From contig JAJYNP010000144.1 in the NCBI GenBank assembly GCA_021786265.1, positions 1 to 64,000 of the forward strand: 64,000 bases of DNA, read 5' to 3'. This DNA is from Chloroflexota bacterium. GTDB lineage: Bacteria; Chloroflexota; Limnocylindria; Limnocylindrales; CSP1-4. Both the position numbers and the translations under genes were made by a program. This document shows positions 45,801 through 53,069 of the stretch, in pieces (position 1 is the stretch's first letter; the number at the start of each line of letters is the position of its first letter). A model generated the notes under the pieces. The model worked only from the letters and a program-made list of their open reading frames with translations. It ran no database searches and was not told where the DNA came from.

Positions 45801-47252
45801 CCCGCCAGCGGGTCGTTCGGCTTCGGCTACGACCCGCTCGGCCGCCTGACCAGCCTCACCCGCCCCAACGGCGTCGATGACGTCCTCGCCTACGACCCCG
45901 CCGGGCAGCTCCTGAGCCGCACCTCGTCCGTCGCCGGCACCGTCATCGACACCCTCAGCTACACCTACGACAGCGCCGGTCGCCGCACCAGCCGCACCGA
46001 TGCATTTGGCACCATGACGTACACGTACGACGGCGCCGACCGGCTGCTGCAGAGCCTCGCACCGGCTGGCTCGGGCCTGCCGTCGGAGACCTTCACCTAC
46101 GATGCGGCCGGCAATCGCACCTCGGGCAGCGCGACCTACGACGGCGCCGACCGGCTCCTCTCCGATGCGAAGTACGACTACACCTACGACGCGGACGGCA
46201 ACCTCGTCTCGAAGACCGACCGCTCGAGCGGGCAGGTCACCCACTACGCCTGGAACGCGCTCGGCGAGTTGACCTCGACCACACTCCCGTCCGGCGCCAC
46301 GATCCGCTACCGCTACGACGCCCTGGGCCGGCGGATCGAGCTGGCCGGACCGTCCGGCACCACCCGCTACGTGAACCTCGGCGCCAACGTCGTCGCGGAG
46401 TACGACGGGAGCAACACGCTGCAGGCGAGCTATGTGGTCACCCCGAGCCAGGGAGATCTGCCCGGAGCGGCGCTTGAGTCGCAGACCGGCGCTACCTCCA
46501 CGTACACGCTCTTCGACGGCGTCGGTTCGGTCACCGCGATCACGGACGCCTCGGGTGCGATCTCCGCCCGCTACAGCTACGCTGCCTTCGGCGCCCCGGT
46601 CGGCACCTCGTCGGGCACCTACGCCTTTGGGACGTACGGCTATGACACGACCTCGGGGTTGTATGCGGCCCGCTCGCGCTACTACGACCCGACCCAGGGG
46701 CGGTTCCTCTCCGAAGACCCCATCGCGACGGTCAATCCCTATCCGTACGCGGCGGCCGACCCAGTCGCCGGATGGGATCCGTCCGGTGCCCAGGCGTTCT
46801 TCGAGCGAGCCACCGTGGTGTCGACGGTACTCGGAACAGCCCTCGGCGGGTTCTTGAACGTCCTCGTTTACGGGGTACTGGCTCCCAAGGCCACCGTTGA
46901 CGGCGCGGTGCAATCCTTCATCAATGGGGCATTGGCCGGAGGGCTCACAGGCCTCGGCCTGGGCGGGATCGGCGCCCTCGGCCCGGCTGCTGCAGGGCTG
47001 GCCGCCCTCGCGCTGAAGATCGAGCTCGGCCTCCTGATCAGCTGCGAGGGGCTCGTCGTGGCGTATCTTGAGGGACGGCCGATGAACGACACGCAGACGA
47101 TCGAGACGTTCGCGATCACCACCGTGATCGTCACGTTCAGCCCGCTGCCGGTCGGCGGACTCGGAGAACAGTTCCTCCAGTCGTTCAAGGATTGGACGTT
47201 CTGGGTCGGTGTCGGTGAGGCCGGGTGCAGCGCGAAGGGGATCTGCCCGTGA
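42873..47252 (+). CDS. RHS/YD-repeat polymorphic toxin-like protein with hydrophobic C-terminal tip, apparently lacking its 5' end
   Basis: This 1459-residue frame begins with a GTG inside a domain. Residues 1-120 look PA14-like (FYSDDGFIFG) and residues about 131-220 like a bacterial Ig domain. RHS/YD repeats start near 330 (RYELTYQDLSVPIGGIPIQV) and run as roughly twenty TDxxG...YxYD units. The conserved RHS core end, RSRYYDPTQGRFLSEDPI, is near 1268 and DPSG near 1303. The last 155 residues form the variable tip: glycine-rich helices (ALAGGLTGLGLGGIGALG) and an ending with WTFWVGVGEAGCS. There is no signal peptide. The frame is open back to the menE stop, with fold-like residues before the GTG, so the original start is probably lost. 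A membrane-acting tip is inferred. The candidate immunity gene follows after 12 bases. Confidence 0.85.
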   Translation: MAQGNGYQAGSGALYSFNAVFTGSYTVAAPGDVAFNFYSDDGFIFGAGGGAVRVGGADWNPPASGVTPFEGYPVMGAYNGPTSPVANQVTVHFPAAGVYLYEIDYSECCGGQLVLTTANAASGLGVPPTGSLSLSPTSVTARPIGQAQSFTVQAMDVSGAPVADLPVTLIVSGANSLTLTATTDAAGLADFSYTGQTVGTDEVEANAAISALPAVSNAVAVPWLAAPPAPVIGAVSPPEGTVVTAPVPIGASITPPAGQTIASWSVSRRCAGATSDTAIASGSGDPPATLATFDPTLLPNGACVVTVSATASGGGTQSTTLDLVVDGALKLGRYELTYQDLSVPIGGIPIQVLRTYDSFDKSAGDFGVGWRLQLSDFRVSTNGPLGAGGWSQYNTSCALFLCTTAFATSAPHYVTVTWPNGHQEIFDFTPDGGSNLFWFGTPRFTGRPGTTSTLAIVGVSNVAYGGDGNLYAGVVASGSPLDPVQFTLTAKDGTVYLLDRNLGLISATDRNGNTVTVNATGIHSSLGPSVSFTRDAAGRISAITDPAGKTISYATDAAGDLTAVTDQDGHTVTYSYDTAHDLLLAKDPAGHPIRTLTYGPDGRLASVTDGAGNTTTISDDVAGRQEVVTSPDGALTTIATFDDRGDPLQIDQVTGGRTLTTRYTYDTLGHVLSKTDPLGHGTTLTWDAAGNPTSVTVPGGGMWSFAYNSFGQVTSVTDPAGAQSEAFGYDGAGNLITQTFADGTKDTYGYDPAGWLTSMTDANTHTTTYGASPTGQVTSVTTPDGRTTTYGYDADGGLQTTTDPTGATTTFGYDAAGNLTSVTDALGHTRSYTYDYAENVTSMTDPDGHTATYTYDAAGRLASATDRDGQTTTYGYDVFGNVTSVTLPDGSVSSYTYDPLGRLTEADNPDATLTFTYDDAGSLTGQTSAGTATSSQPTVTLGFGRDAAGRLASVTAPWGTTTLSYDADSRLSQLVDPASGSFGFGYDPLGRLTSLTRPNGVDDVLAYDPAGQLLSRTSSVAGTVIDTLSYTYDSAGRRTSRTDAFGTMTYTYDGADRLLQSLAPAGSGLPSETFTYDAAGNRTSGSATYDGADRLLSDAKYDYTYDADGNLVSKTDRSSGQVTHYAWNALGELTSTTLPSGATIRYRYDALGRRIELAGPSGTTRYVNLGANVVAEYDGSNTLQASYVVTPSQGDLPGAALESQTGATSTYTLFDGVGSVTAITDASGAISARYSYAAFGAPVGTSSGTYAFGTYGYDTTSGLYAARSRYYDPTQGRFLSEDPIATVNPYPYAAADPVAGWDPSGAQAFFERATVVSTVLGTALGGFLNVLVYGVLAPKATVDGAVQSFINGALAGGLTGLGLGGIGALGPAAAGLAALALKIELGLLISCEGLVVAYLEGRPMNDTQTIETFAITTVIVTFSPLPVGGLGEQFLQSFKDWTFWVGVGEAGCSAKGICP

Positions 47253-47264
47253 GGGGAGGCGCCG

Positions 47265-47819
47265 ATGCGGCGTGACGCGGCACGACCGACCGGCGAGGAT
47301 GCGTGGGAGGAGGTGGTCAACCCGCTGCGCCCGCAGACGTGGATGCTATTCTGGACGCTGATCTGCGGGGGCCTGGTGGTTGAAGGAGCACACGACCTGC
47401 TCCTGCTTCCCTCCAGCGACCCGACGTGGGGCGCAGGCGTCCTCTTCCTGGTCCTCGGCCTCGTCGGGTACCCGTTCGGGTACTTCCTCTTCTGGTGGGG
47501 CATCGGGGCGTTCTTCTTCGCCGCCGATCGGGTCGGAGTGCGCACCCTCATCGAGACCGTGCGCCGCACGCCACCACGGGTCTTCCCGCTGACGCCGGAT
47601 CTCACCTTCGTGTTCGCGGGCACCTACATCGTCGGCATCCGCACGGCGCACACGTGGCACCCGACCTCTGCGCTCTTCTACACGCAGGACGATCTGCGCC
47701 GCCTGGTCGAGGTCCTGGAGCGCCGCCACATCCCGGTGGAGTACCACTGGAAGCCGCGCTTCATGAAGCCGCCCGACACGCGCAGTTGGATCGATCGCTG
47801 GACCGGGCCGCCGCTGTGA
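47265..47819 (+). CDS. Two-helix membrane protein, candidate immunity protein A
   Basis: This 184-residue protein starts 12 bases after the RHS stop behind GGGGAGG. After DAWEEVVNPLRPQTWMLFW come two hydrophobic segments (about 27-50 and 55-88) and a soluble part of about 95 residues. That part ends with the family motif IPVEYHWKPRFM and DTRSW. Five related proteins lie within 8 kb (49276, 50063, 50681, 53116, 54547), all sharing EVVNPxxxQxW, two helices and an Ile/Leu-Pro-x-x-Tyr-x-Trp-x-Pro ending. Being directly behind an RHS tip and membrane-located fits an immunity protein against a membrane-acting toxin. This is inference; I know no named family. Confidence 0.72.
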   Translation: MRRDAARPTGEDAWEEVVNPLRPQTWMLFWTLICGGLVVEGAHDLLLLPSSDPTWGAGVLFLVLGLVGYPFGYFLFWWGIGAFFFAADRVGVRTLIETVRRTPPRVFPLTPDLTFVFAGTYIVGIRTAHTWHPTSALFYTQDDLRRLVEVLERRHIPVEYHWKPRFMKPPDTRSWIDRWTGPPL

Positions 47820-48646
47820 GCGACTTCGAGGTCCGCGTTCGGATTCGTCGGGTCGAGCCTGCCCCGAAGCCGTTCTCGGGGCGGCTCTCCGGCGTGCGCT
47901 TCGAGCCCCCGTCCGACGGGGTCAGCTTCGAGGGCGCCCAGCTCGAGGACGTCGACTTCTCGGGTCTACGCATCGATCGCTACGACGCGCGCGGCTCGAC
48001 CTTCGAACGCTGCGACTTCAGCCGTGTCGTCTTGAAGGAGGCGAGCTTCAGCCTGCCGCCCCGCTCGGTGTATCGGGACTGCCGCTTCGACCGGGCCGAT
48101 CTGCGGCAGGCCCAGCCCGGCCTTGCGCGGTTCGAGCGCTGTACCTTCGAGCGAGCCAAGCTTGACGGCTGGCATGGCTGGCACGCCGACTTCGTTGACT
48201 GTCGCTTCAGTGGTCGTCTGCGCAACATCGAGTTCTGGGCCGCACCGAGTCAGGACCCGATCACCCCGCGGACGCCCGAGCGCTTCCGCGAGGCGATGCG
48301 CCGCGAGCGGCCACCCAACGAGTTCCGCGGCAACGACTTCCGGGCGGCCGACCTCGAGAACGTCGAGTTCCTGGGCGGCATCGACCTCGACGCTCAGTTC
48401 CTGCCCGAGGGGCCTGAGTACGCCCGGCTCGACATCCGGCCCGAGACGCTCGATCGGGTCGAGGCGTACGTGCGCCGCCTGACGCCCGATGCGGTCAGCG
48501 ACCCGTTCAAGCGCCTGGAGCCGCTCAGCATCCTCGGCTGGCTGCGCGGTCGCTGGCGCGGTCAGCTCGAGGTCTTCACGAAGCCCTCGCGGAGCCGAAC
48601 GTTCGCGGTGTACCAGGAGCTGCTCAAGCACCTGACGGACCCATAG
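47816..48646 (+). CDS. Pentapeptide-repeat protein in the toxin array
   Basis: This 276-residue protein starts with GTG at 47816, overlapping the stop of candidate A. Residues about 35-130 and 160-185 show pentapeptide-like spacing of Phe/Leu with Asp/Asn/Cys/Arg: VSFEGAQLEDVDFSGLRID, STFERCDFSRVVLKEASF and FRGNDFRAADLENVEFLGG. Such repeats form right-handed quadrilateral helices; some shield DNA gyrase, others have unrelated roles. The last 90 residues are not repeat-like. It is coupled to a candidate immunity gene in the RHS array. Whether it is part of the toxin/immunity set or a passenger is open. After it, 48647-48870 holds no recognisable gene. Confidence 0.7.
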   Translation: MSDFEVRVRIRRVEPAPKPFSGRLSGVRFEPPSDGVSFEGAQLEDVDFSGLRIDRYDARGSTFERCDFSRVVLKEASFSLPPRSVYRDCRFDRADLRQAQPGLARFERCTFERAKLDGWHGWHADFVDCRFSGRLRNIEFWAAPSQDPITPRTPERFREAMRRERPPNEFRGNDFRAADLENVEFLGGIDLDAQFLPEGPEYARLDIRPETLDRVEAYVRRLTPDAVSDPFKRLEPLSILGWLRGRWRGQLEVFTKPSRSRTFAVYQELLKHLTDP

Positions 48647-48870
48647 CCGCCGCTCGGCTCAGTCTGCGTGTCCGCCGACGGAACGGTACTCGGAACTTCC
48701 ACGGTGTATCGGGTGCGATCGAGTTCGGATGGGCTCGTTCGGGCTGCGCCGCTCTGTCTACCTGCCGGCGGGCGAGACGCCGACCAGATCGAACGCCCTG
48801 GCCTGGAGCGGGTCGGTACGGTGAGGATCTCGAACGCGCCGGCCTCCTCGGCTCCGGCCGGGTCCAGAGC

Positions 48871-48917
48871 GTCACCGACGGGGCTGGCAACACGACCACT
48901 ATCAGCGACGACGTGGC
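48871..48917 (+). pseudogene. Fragment of RHS repeat core before the second tip
   Basis: These 47 bases match 44691-44737 inside the RHS gene in 44 positions and read VTDGAGNTTTISDDVA in one frame. The fragment joins directly to the displaced second tip, but in a different reading frame. It is an in-array recombination scar: a piece of RHS core carried along with a C-terminal tip. Confidence 0.75.
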
Positions 48918-48938
48918 CTCGAGGCCTTCTTCTCCGGG

Positions 48939-49283
48939 GTGGTGAATGGCTCACTCGCAGGCGCCGGACTCGCCGGCATCGGCGCGCTCGGGGTGGGCGG
49001 TCTCGCTATAGTCGCGTTGCGGGTCGATCTCGGGCTGTTGATGTTCACCGAGTCGCTGATAATGGCGGGGCTGGAGGGACAGCAGATCACGGCGGCTTCG
49101 GTAGCCCACATGTTCATTGTCAACATGGTGGTCATCTCGTTCGCAGGGCTCCCTGCTGGGGGCTTCGGTGAACAGCTCCCCCGCACCTTCACGGACTGGA
49201 CCTTCTGGGTGGGCGTCGGGGACGCCGCGTGCAGCCAAGCACACGCACCTGCGGGTCCCTGGGAGAACGGCGGGGATGACTGA
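48939..49283 (+). pseudogene. Displaced RHS C-terminal tip (second tip)
   Basis: This 114-residue frame is homologous to the end of the RHS protein. NGSLAGAGLAGIGALG matches NGALAGGLTGLGLGGIGALG, then come the hydrophobic helices, LPAGGFGEQLPRTF and TDWTFWVGVGDAACS. Homology seems to extend upstream of the GTG, to about 48921. It lacks an RHS core, so it cannot be delivered as it stands. Such orphan tips are known in other RHS loci as a store of alternative toxins. Its stop overlaps the ATG of candidate immunity gene B, keeping the tip/immunity pairing. Confidence 0.72.
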
Positions 49284-49935
49284 CGAGGTGGGCCCAGGCG
49301 GCACCAATCAGCTGAGCCGCTGGGACGAAGTGGTCAACCCGCCGTCCATCCAGGTGTGGATGGTTCCCTGGACCCTGCTGTGGGGTTATCTCGCCGTACG
49401 GGGCATCTACGATCTCGTTGCGTTCCCACTCTCCCATCCCACCTGGGGCGTCGGCGCGTTCACGCTGGCGCTCGGGTGCGTCGTCTATCCGGTGCTGTAC
49501 GTCGTCTTCTGGCGCCGCATGGCGGTGTTCCTCTTCGCGGCCGACCGGATCGGTCTGCAGACCTGGGTCCAGACGCTGCTGCGCCGGCCGCCCCGGGTCA
49601 TCGCCATCACGCCCGACCTCTCGATCGCGTTCGTGCCCAAGTCGCTCATCGTGGTCCGTGATGGGACAGCGGCCTACCCGACCGAGGCGATCCTGTTCCC
49701 GCCCTCGCAGCTGCACCGACTGATTGCGGCTGCCGAGGCACGATCCATCCCGATCACGTACGGCTGGAAACCCGACTTCATGCTCGGGCGTGACACGCGT
49801 CCGTGGTGGCAGCGCCTGCTTGCCGATAGCGACCCGACACACCGCCGTCGGAACAGGCTCATCCTGGTCGGCTCGTTGGCCGGCTGGGCGCTGCTCCTGG
49901 TCGTCATCATGATGCTCAGCGGCGCCGGGCGCTGA
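49276..49935 (+). CDS. Candidate immunity protein B, membrane protein
   Basis: This 219-residue paralogue of candidate A carries DEVVNPPSIQVWMVPW, two hydrophobic segments (about residues 30-50 and 55-85) and the ending IPITYGWKPDFM with DTRPWWQRLL. An extra C-terminal helix (about 195-215) is absent from A. Its ATG lies inside the end of the displaced second tip (8-base overlap). That arrangement, and the parallel order tip then immunity gene at 47252/47265, are the best evidence that this family neutralises the tips. No function has been shown. Confidence 0.7.
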   Translation: MTDEVGPGGTNQLSRWDEVVNPPSIQVWMVPWTLLWGYLAVRGIYDLVAFPLSHPTWGVGAFTLALGCVVYPVLYVVFWRRMAVFLFAADRIGLQTWVQTLLRRPPRVIAITPDLSIAFVPKSLIVVRDGTAAYPTEAILFPPSQLHRLIAAAEARSIPITYGWKPDFMLGRDTRPWWQRLLADSDPTHRRRNRLILVGSLAGWALLLVVIMMLSGAGR

Positions 49936-49936
49936 T

Positions 49937-50050
49937 CAGCCGCTGCCCGTCGGCGACCTCGGCCAGCAGCTGACTGATACGTTCCAGAGTTGGAACTTCT
50001 GGGTCGGTGTCGGTGAGGCCGGGTGCAGCGCGAAGGGGATCTGCCCGTGA
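49937..50050 (+). pseudogene. Remnant of a third RHS C-terminal tip
   Basis: In the frame ending at 50050, the residues LPVGDLGQQLTDTF, SWNFWVGVGEAGCS and AKGICP repeat the last 36 residues of the RHS protein. Everything before them is missing. The part from 49997 belongs to the 600-base duplication; the residues before it differ from the RHS protein, so the remnant comes from a distinct tip onto which the duplicated end was spliced. Confidence 0.72.
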
Positions 50051-50596
50051 GGGGAGGCGCCGATGCGGCGTGACGCGGCACGACCGACCGGCGAGGATGC
50101 GTGGGAGGAGGTGGTCAACCCGCTGCGCCCGCAGACGTGGATGCTATTCTGGACGCTGATCTGCGGGGGCCTGGTGGTTGAAGGAGCACACGACCTGCTC
50201 CTGCTTCCCTCCAGCGACCCGACGTGGGGCGCAGGCGTCCTCTTCCTGGTCCTCGGCCTCGTCGGGTACCCGTTCGGGTACTTCCTCTTCTGGTGGGGCA
50301 TCGGGGCGTTCTTCTTCGCCGCCGATCGGGTCGGAGTGCGCACCCTCATCGAGACCGTGCGCCGCACGCCACCACGGGTCTTCCCGCTGACGCCGGATCT
50401 CACCTTCGTGTTCGCGGGCACCTACATCGTCGGCATCCGCACGGCGCACACGTGGCACCCGACCTCTGCGCTCTTCTACACGCAGGACGATCTGCGCCGC
50501 CTGGTCGAGGTCCTGGAGCGCCGCCACATCCCGGTGGAGTACCACTGGAAGCCGCGCTTCATGAAGCCGCCCGACACGCGCAGTTGGATCGATCGC
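49997..50596 (+). repeat. 600-bp duplication of 47199-47798
   Basis: The segment covers the last 54 bases of the RHS reading frame and nearly the whole candidate A gene. It appears identical base for base over about 600 bp, at an offset of 2798. All reading frames give the same residues within it. Such identity means a recent duplication or gene conversion. The right edge falls at GATCGATCGC, after which the copies differ by one substitution and one missing G, changing the frame. Confidence 0.85.
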
Positions 50597-50908
50597 CGGA
50601 CCGGCCGCCGCTGTGAGGAGGCTGATGAGCACGATGGCCACGACGCTGTGCTCGACGATCTCGGGAGGATCAGCGACATCATGAGCGAGGGGGCCGCAGT
50701 GGAACCGATCACGGCGATCCCAGATGGCTGGGAGGTGGTGAACCCGCCGGTGGTGCAGGCCTGGCTGGCGGGCTGGTCGGTGCTGGTCGGGTTCTTCGAG
50801 GTGCTCATCGCCCGAAACATCGTGCTCGACCGGGTGGGCAGCGACGCGTGGCAGCCGACCTGTTCGGCTTCGTGCTGCTGGCCTTCTGCTACGTCGGCCT
50901 CATCCTGA
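50063..50908 (+). CDS. Second copy of candidate immunity A, run-on fused to the following paralogue
   Basis: Residues 1-178 are identical to candidate A at 47265 (recent duplication), with the same ribosome site. One missing G near the end (in the GGACCGGCC run, about 50600) removes the original stop. The frame therefore runs on for 100 residues into the next paralogue: LDDLGRISDIMSEG, GWEVVNPPVVQAWLAGWSV, then a shifted nonsense tail. The 281-residue product would join a complete A protein to the first part of C. Either a new fusion arose or this copy is decaying. A sequencing error at the G run is possible. Confidence 0.6.
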   Translation: MRRDAARPTGEDAWEEVVNPLRPQTWMLFWTLICGGLVVEGAHDLLLLPSSDPTWGAGVLFLVLGLVGYPFGYFLFWWGIGAFFFAADRVGVRTLIETVRRTPPRVFPLTPDLTFVFAGTYIVGIRTAHTWHPTSALFYTQDDLRRLVEVLERRHIPVEYHWKPRFMKPPDTRSWIDRRTGRRCEEADEHDGHDAVLDDLGRISDIMSEGAAVEPITAIPDGWEVVNPPVVQAWLAGWSVLVGFFEVLIARNIVLDRVGSDAWQPTCSASCCWPSATSASS

Positions 50909-51237
50909 ACCTGTGGCACGGGATGGCCACCTTCGTCTTCGGCCCCGACCGCATCCTCGTGCGCAGCTGGGTCGATCGCTTCCGGCGGCGGCCCTTCCGC
51001 GCCTTCCCACGCGAGTCGGGCCTGTCGCTCGTCTTCAGCGGCCACAGCGGCATCAGCCTGCGCACCCCCGATGGCGTCCTGCATCGCACCGAGGGCCGCT
51101 ACGTCCCGCCGTCCGCGCTGCGCCGGCTCATCGACGTGGCAACCCGGGAGGGCCTCCCCATCGAGTACCAGTGGACGCCCCACGTCCTGGCGGCGCGGGA
51201 CACCCGCACCTGGTGGCAGCGGCTCATCGGGGGGTGA
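50681..51237 (+). pseudogene. Candidate immunity gene C, frameshifted
   Basis: This copy of the C-type gene (compare 54547-55167) is broken by a missing base near 50853: GTGGCAGCCGAC here against CTGGCAGGCCGC in the intact copy. Before the break it reads GWEVVNPPVVQAWLAGWSV; after it, in another frame, FCYVGLILNLWHGMATFVFG to the end DTRTWWQRLIGG. The second half is almost identical to 54850-55167, showing recent copying. An internal start at 50848 could still give the soluble C-terminal half. The IS-like element begins 16 bases after its stop. Confidence 0.75.
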
Positions 51238-51253
51238 ACCAGTGCACAGACCA

Positions 51254-51276
51254 TTTGCTTATCCGGTTGACTCCGA
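51254..51276 (+). repeat. Left terminal inverted repeat of the IS1595-type element
   Basis: These 23 bases are a perfect inverted match to 53070-53092. They lie 16 bases after the stop of the broken C gene. Confidence 0.85.
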
Positions 51277-51347
51277 AGCACCCGAAGCGTAGGCTCAGGC
51301 GGTGGGGGCCGAGCGCCTCGGCACCGAGAGAGGGAGCAGCAGCGCGG

Positions 51348-51713
51348 ATGGCCTACGACATCAGCGACCCGAGCACTTGGCCCGACGCGACAATCGTCGT
51401 GCGAGGCGGCGTCAACTCACTGGAGGAGCTGCGGGACGCCGTGCAGAAGACGGGTGGCGTGTCCGTTGTCTCCCGACCGAATATGAGCTTCGAGGACCTC
51501 GCCGCCTCGGTCCGCAACAACCAGGTGCGACGGACGAGCGTCCGCCGCGTTATCGCTGCCGGCGGGTACCTCGTGCCCACGTTCGAGCCCGACGACCCGC
51601 CCAACCACTGCAACCTGTTCGACTTGACGGCCGAGCAGCTCGATACGATCCTCTCGAAGCCGGAACTCAACCCAGTGCCGAAAGAGAAGCGATGGCGAGG
51701 AGCAGGCCAGTGA
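51348..51713 (+). CDS. Passenger gene 1 of the IS-like element, unknown
   Basis: This soluble 121-residue protein starts MAYDISDPSTWPDATIVVRGG behind an AGAGAGGGAG run. It has a helical middle (NSLEELRDAVQK), a basic patch (NNQVRRTSVRRVI) and the segment PPNHCNLFDLTAEQLDTIL. I recognise no family. It overlaps passenger gene 2 (GTGA at 51710-51713), so the two are translated together. A two-gene coupled pair of this size inside a mobile element is reminiscent of toxin-antitoxin or toxin-immunity pairs, but there is no motif evidence. Confidence 0.62.
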   Translation: MAYDISDPSTWPDATIVVRGGVNSLEELRDAVQKTGGVSVVSRPNMSFEDLAASVRNNQVRRTSVRRVIAAGGYLVPTFEPDDPPNHCNLFDLTAEQLDTILSKPELNPVPKEKRWRGAGQ

Positions 51714-51967
51714 TCACGATCAAGGCCGACTTCAATCATCTCGACGGCCGCGGCCGCCTGGTCCTGTCTGACCTGGTCATTCACGACCACACGCCCTTCG
51801 ACGCGATTGCCGCGTCCGGCAAGCGCATCCTCTTTGTACAGGGCGAGGACATCGTCTTCGGGAAGCTCGTGAACGATCCCGATCGTGGGTGGTGCGGAGA
51901 GGCGGACTGGGACACGCAGGACGTGCTCCAGGAGTATCCGCGACCGGTGTTGAGCAAGGCGAGCTGA
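51710..51967 (+). CDS. Passenger gene 2 of the IS-like element, unknown
   Basis: This acidic 85-residue protein starts MITIKADFNHLDGRGRLVLS and includes FVQGEDIVFGKLVND and WDTQDVLQEYPRPVL. The GTG at 51710 has GAGGAG eight bases upstream and overlaps the preceding stop. An ATG at 51692 is an alternative start. No family is recognised. Size, charge and coupling would suit the antidote partner of passenger gene 1; this is inference only. Confidence 0.6.
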   Translation: MITIKADFNHLDGRGRLVLSDLVIHDHTPFDAIAASGKRILFVQGEDIVFGKLVNDPDRGWCGEADWDTQDVLQEYPRPVLSKAS

Positions 51968-52026
51968 CTCCCCCGGTCGAGTGGCGGCGCGGTTCCGCGC
52001 GAAACCAAGGGCCTGGCACTCCGAAC

Positions 52027-53043
52027 CTACGTCGAAGCGGGCGCCGGGTGTGAGATCCGCGTGAGCCCGGTCTTGCGACCACGCGTTCTCGGCACGCCCG
52101 CCGCCGGAGGCCGACCGAGCACCTCGTCGTAGGTCGTCGGCTCGTGATGCGTGCCGAGGCCGAGGAGCGTCTGGAAGCCGGCCATCGGGGTGCGACGGCG
52201 GTTCCAGCGGAACACGAACTCGTCGAGGTAGACCGGGAGCTGGTCCGCTCCAACGCCGCGATGCGTTCCGAGCAGCCAGGCCTTGAGATTCGAGATCACT
52301 CGGTGTGCGTGCGGCACGACATCCTCGGTTCCGGCCTTGCGGAAGCTCTCCTGGGTGCGGGGCAGGTGGATGTAGCCCAGGGCAGCGACACCGTCCCTGC
52401 CCTGGTAGCCGCGGTGTCCGTCGGAGAGCACCGTCGAGCCCAGCGCGATGTTGCGGACGATGAAGGGCGACAGGGTCGCCGCCGTGGCGTCCGGGATGAC
52501 CTCGGCGCGGCAACGCCCGGATCCCCCGCCGCGCACCTCCACTGCCACGCCGACCAGCAGCGCCTTGCGCCCCGCCAACTGCCGCCCGCCGCGCAGCCCG
52601 AGTTGCTCGCGACCGATGAACGTCTCGTCGATCTCGACCGTGCCCTTCAACGGTTCGCGGTTGGCGTCGACCATCGCCCGGCGGAGCTTGTGGAGGATGA
52701 GCCAGGCGGTCTCGTAGCGAGCGAGGCCAAGCATGTGCTGAAGCTGGAGCGCCGATAGGCCGGGCTTGTGGGCGGTCATCCAGAACGCCGCCCAGAACCA
52801 GATCAGGAGCGGCGTCCGCGTGCGGTGCATGACGGTGCCCGCGGTGACCGAGGTCTGGTGCCCACACGACTTGCACTGCCAGAGGCGACGACGAGGCAGG
52901 GCGAACGCGGCGTCATGACCGCAGCGGGGGCAGCGAAACCCGTCGGGCCAGCGGCAGACGCCGAGGTAGGCGAGGCAGGCGTCCTCGTCGGGGAACATCC
53001 GGTTGAAGTCGGCGACGTTGTGGGGGTACGGTGGTCGCGGCAC
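52027..53043 (-). CDS. IS1595-family transposase
   Basis: This 338-residue DDE-type transposase has an N-terminal zinc ribbon (CPRCGHDAAF and WQCKSCGHQTSVTAGTV, about residues 39-70). A linker, WFWAAFWMTAHKPGLSALQL, follows. The catalytic domain has VEIDETFIG (about 137), a second Asp in VLSDGHRGYQG and a later HRVISNLKAWLLGTHRGV segment. These are the marks of the IS1595 group. The start at 53043 (MPRPPYPHN) lies 27 bases inside the right inverted repeat. The frame is intact, so the element may still be active. The tail of about 40 residues is basic and variable. Confidence 0.88.
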   Translation of the reverse strand: MPRPPYPHNVADFNRMFPDEDACLAYLGVCRWPDGFRCPRCGHDAAFALPRRRLWQCKSCGHQTSVTAGTVMHRTRTPLLIWFWAAFWMTAHKPGLSALQLQHMLGLARYETAWLILHKLRRAMVDANREPLKGTVEIDETFIGREQLGLRGGRQLAGRKALLVGVAVEVRGGGSGRCRAEVIPDATAATLSPFIVRNIALGSTVLSDGHRGYQGRDGVAALGYIHLPRTQESFRKAGTEDVVPHAHRVISNLKAWLLGTHRGVGADQLPVYLDEFVFRWNRRRTPMAGFQTLLGLGTHHEPTTYDEVLGRPPAAGVPRTRGRKTGLTRISHPAPAST

Positions 53044-53069
53044 GCCACGACGCTACCGCCGCGAGATGG

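Noticed and set aside
41454..46913. A 1819-residue open frame on the minus strand opposite menE and the RHS gene
   Set aside because: It is Arg/Gly/Val-rich with no recognisable fold, spans two real genes on the other strand, and is the expected shadow of GC-rich coding sequence.
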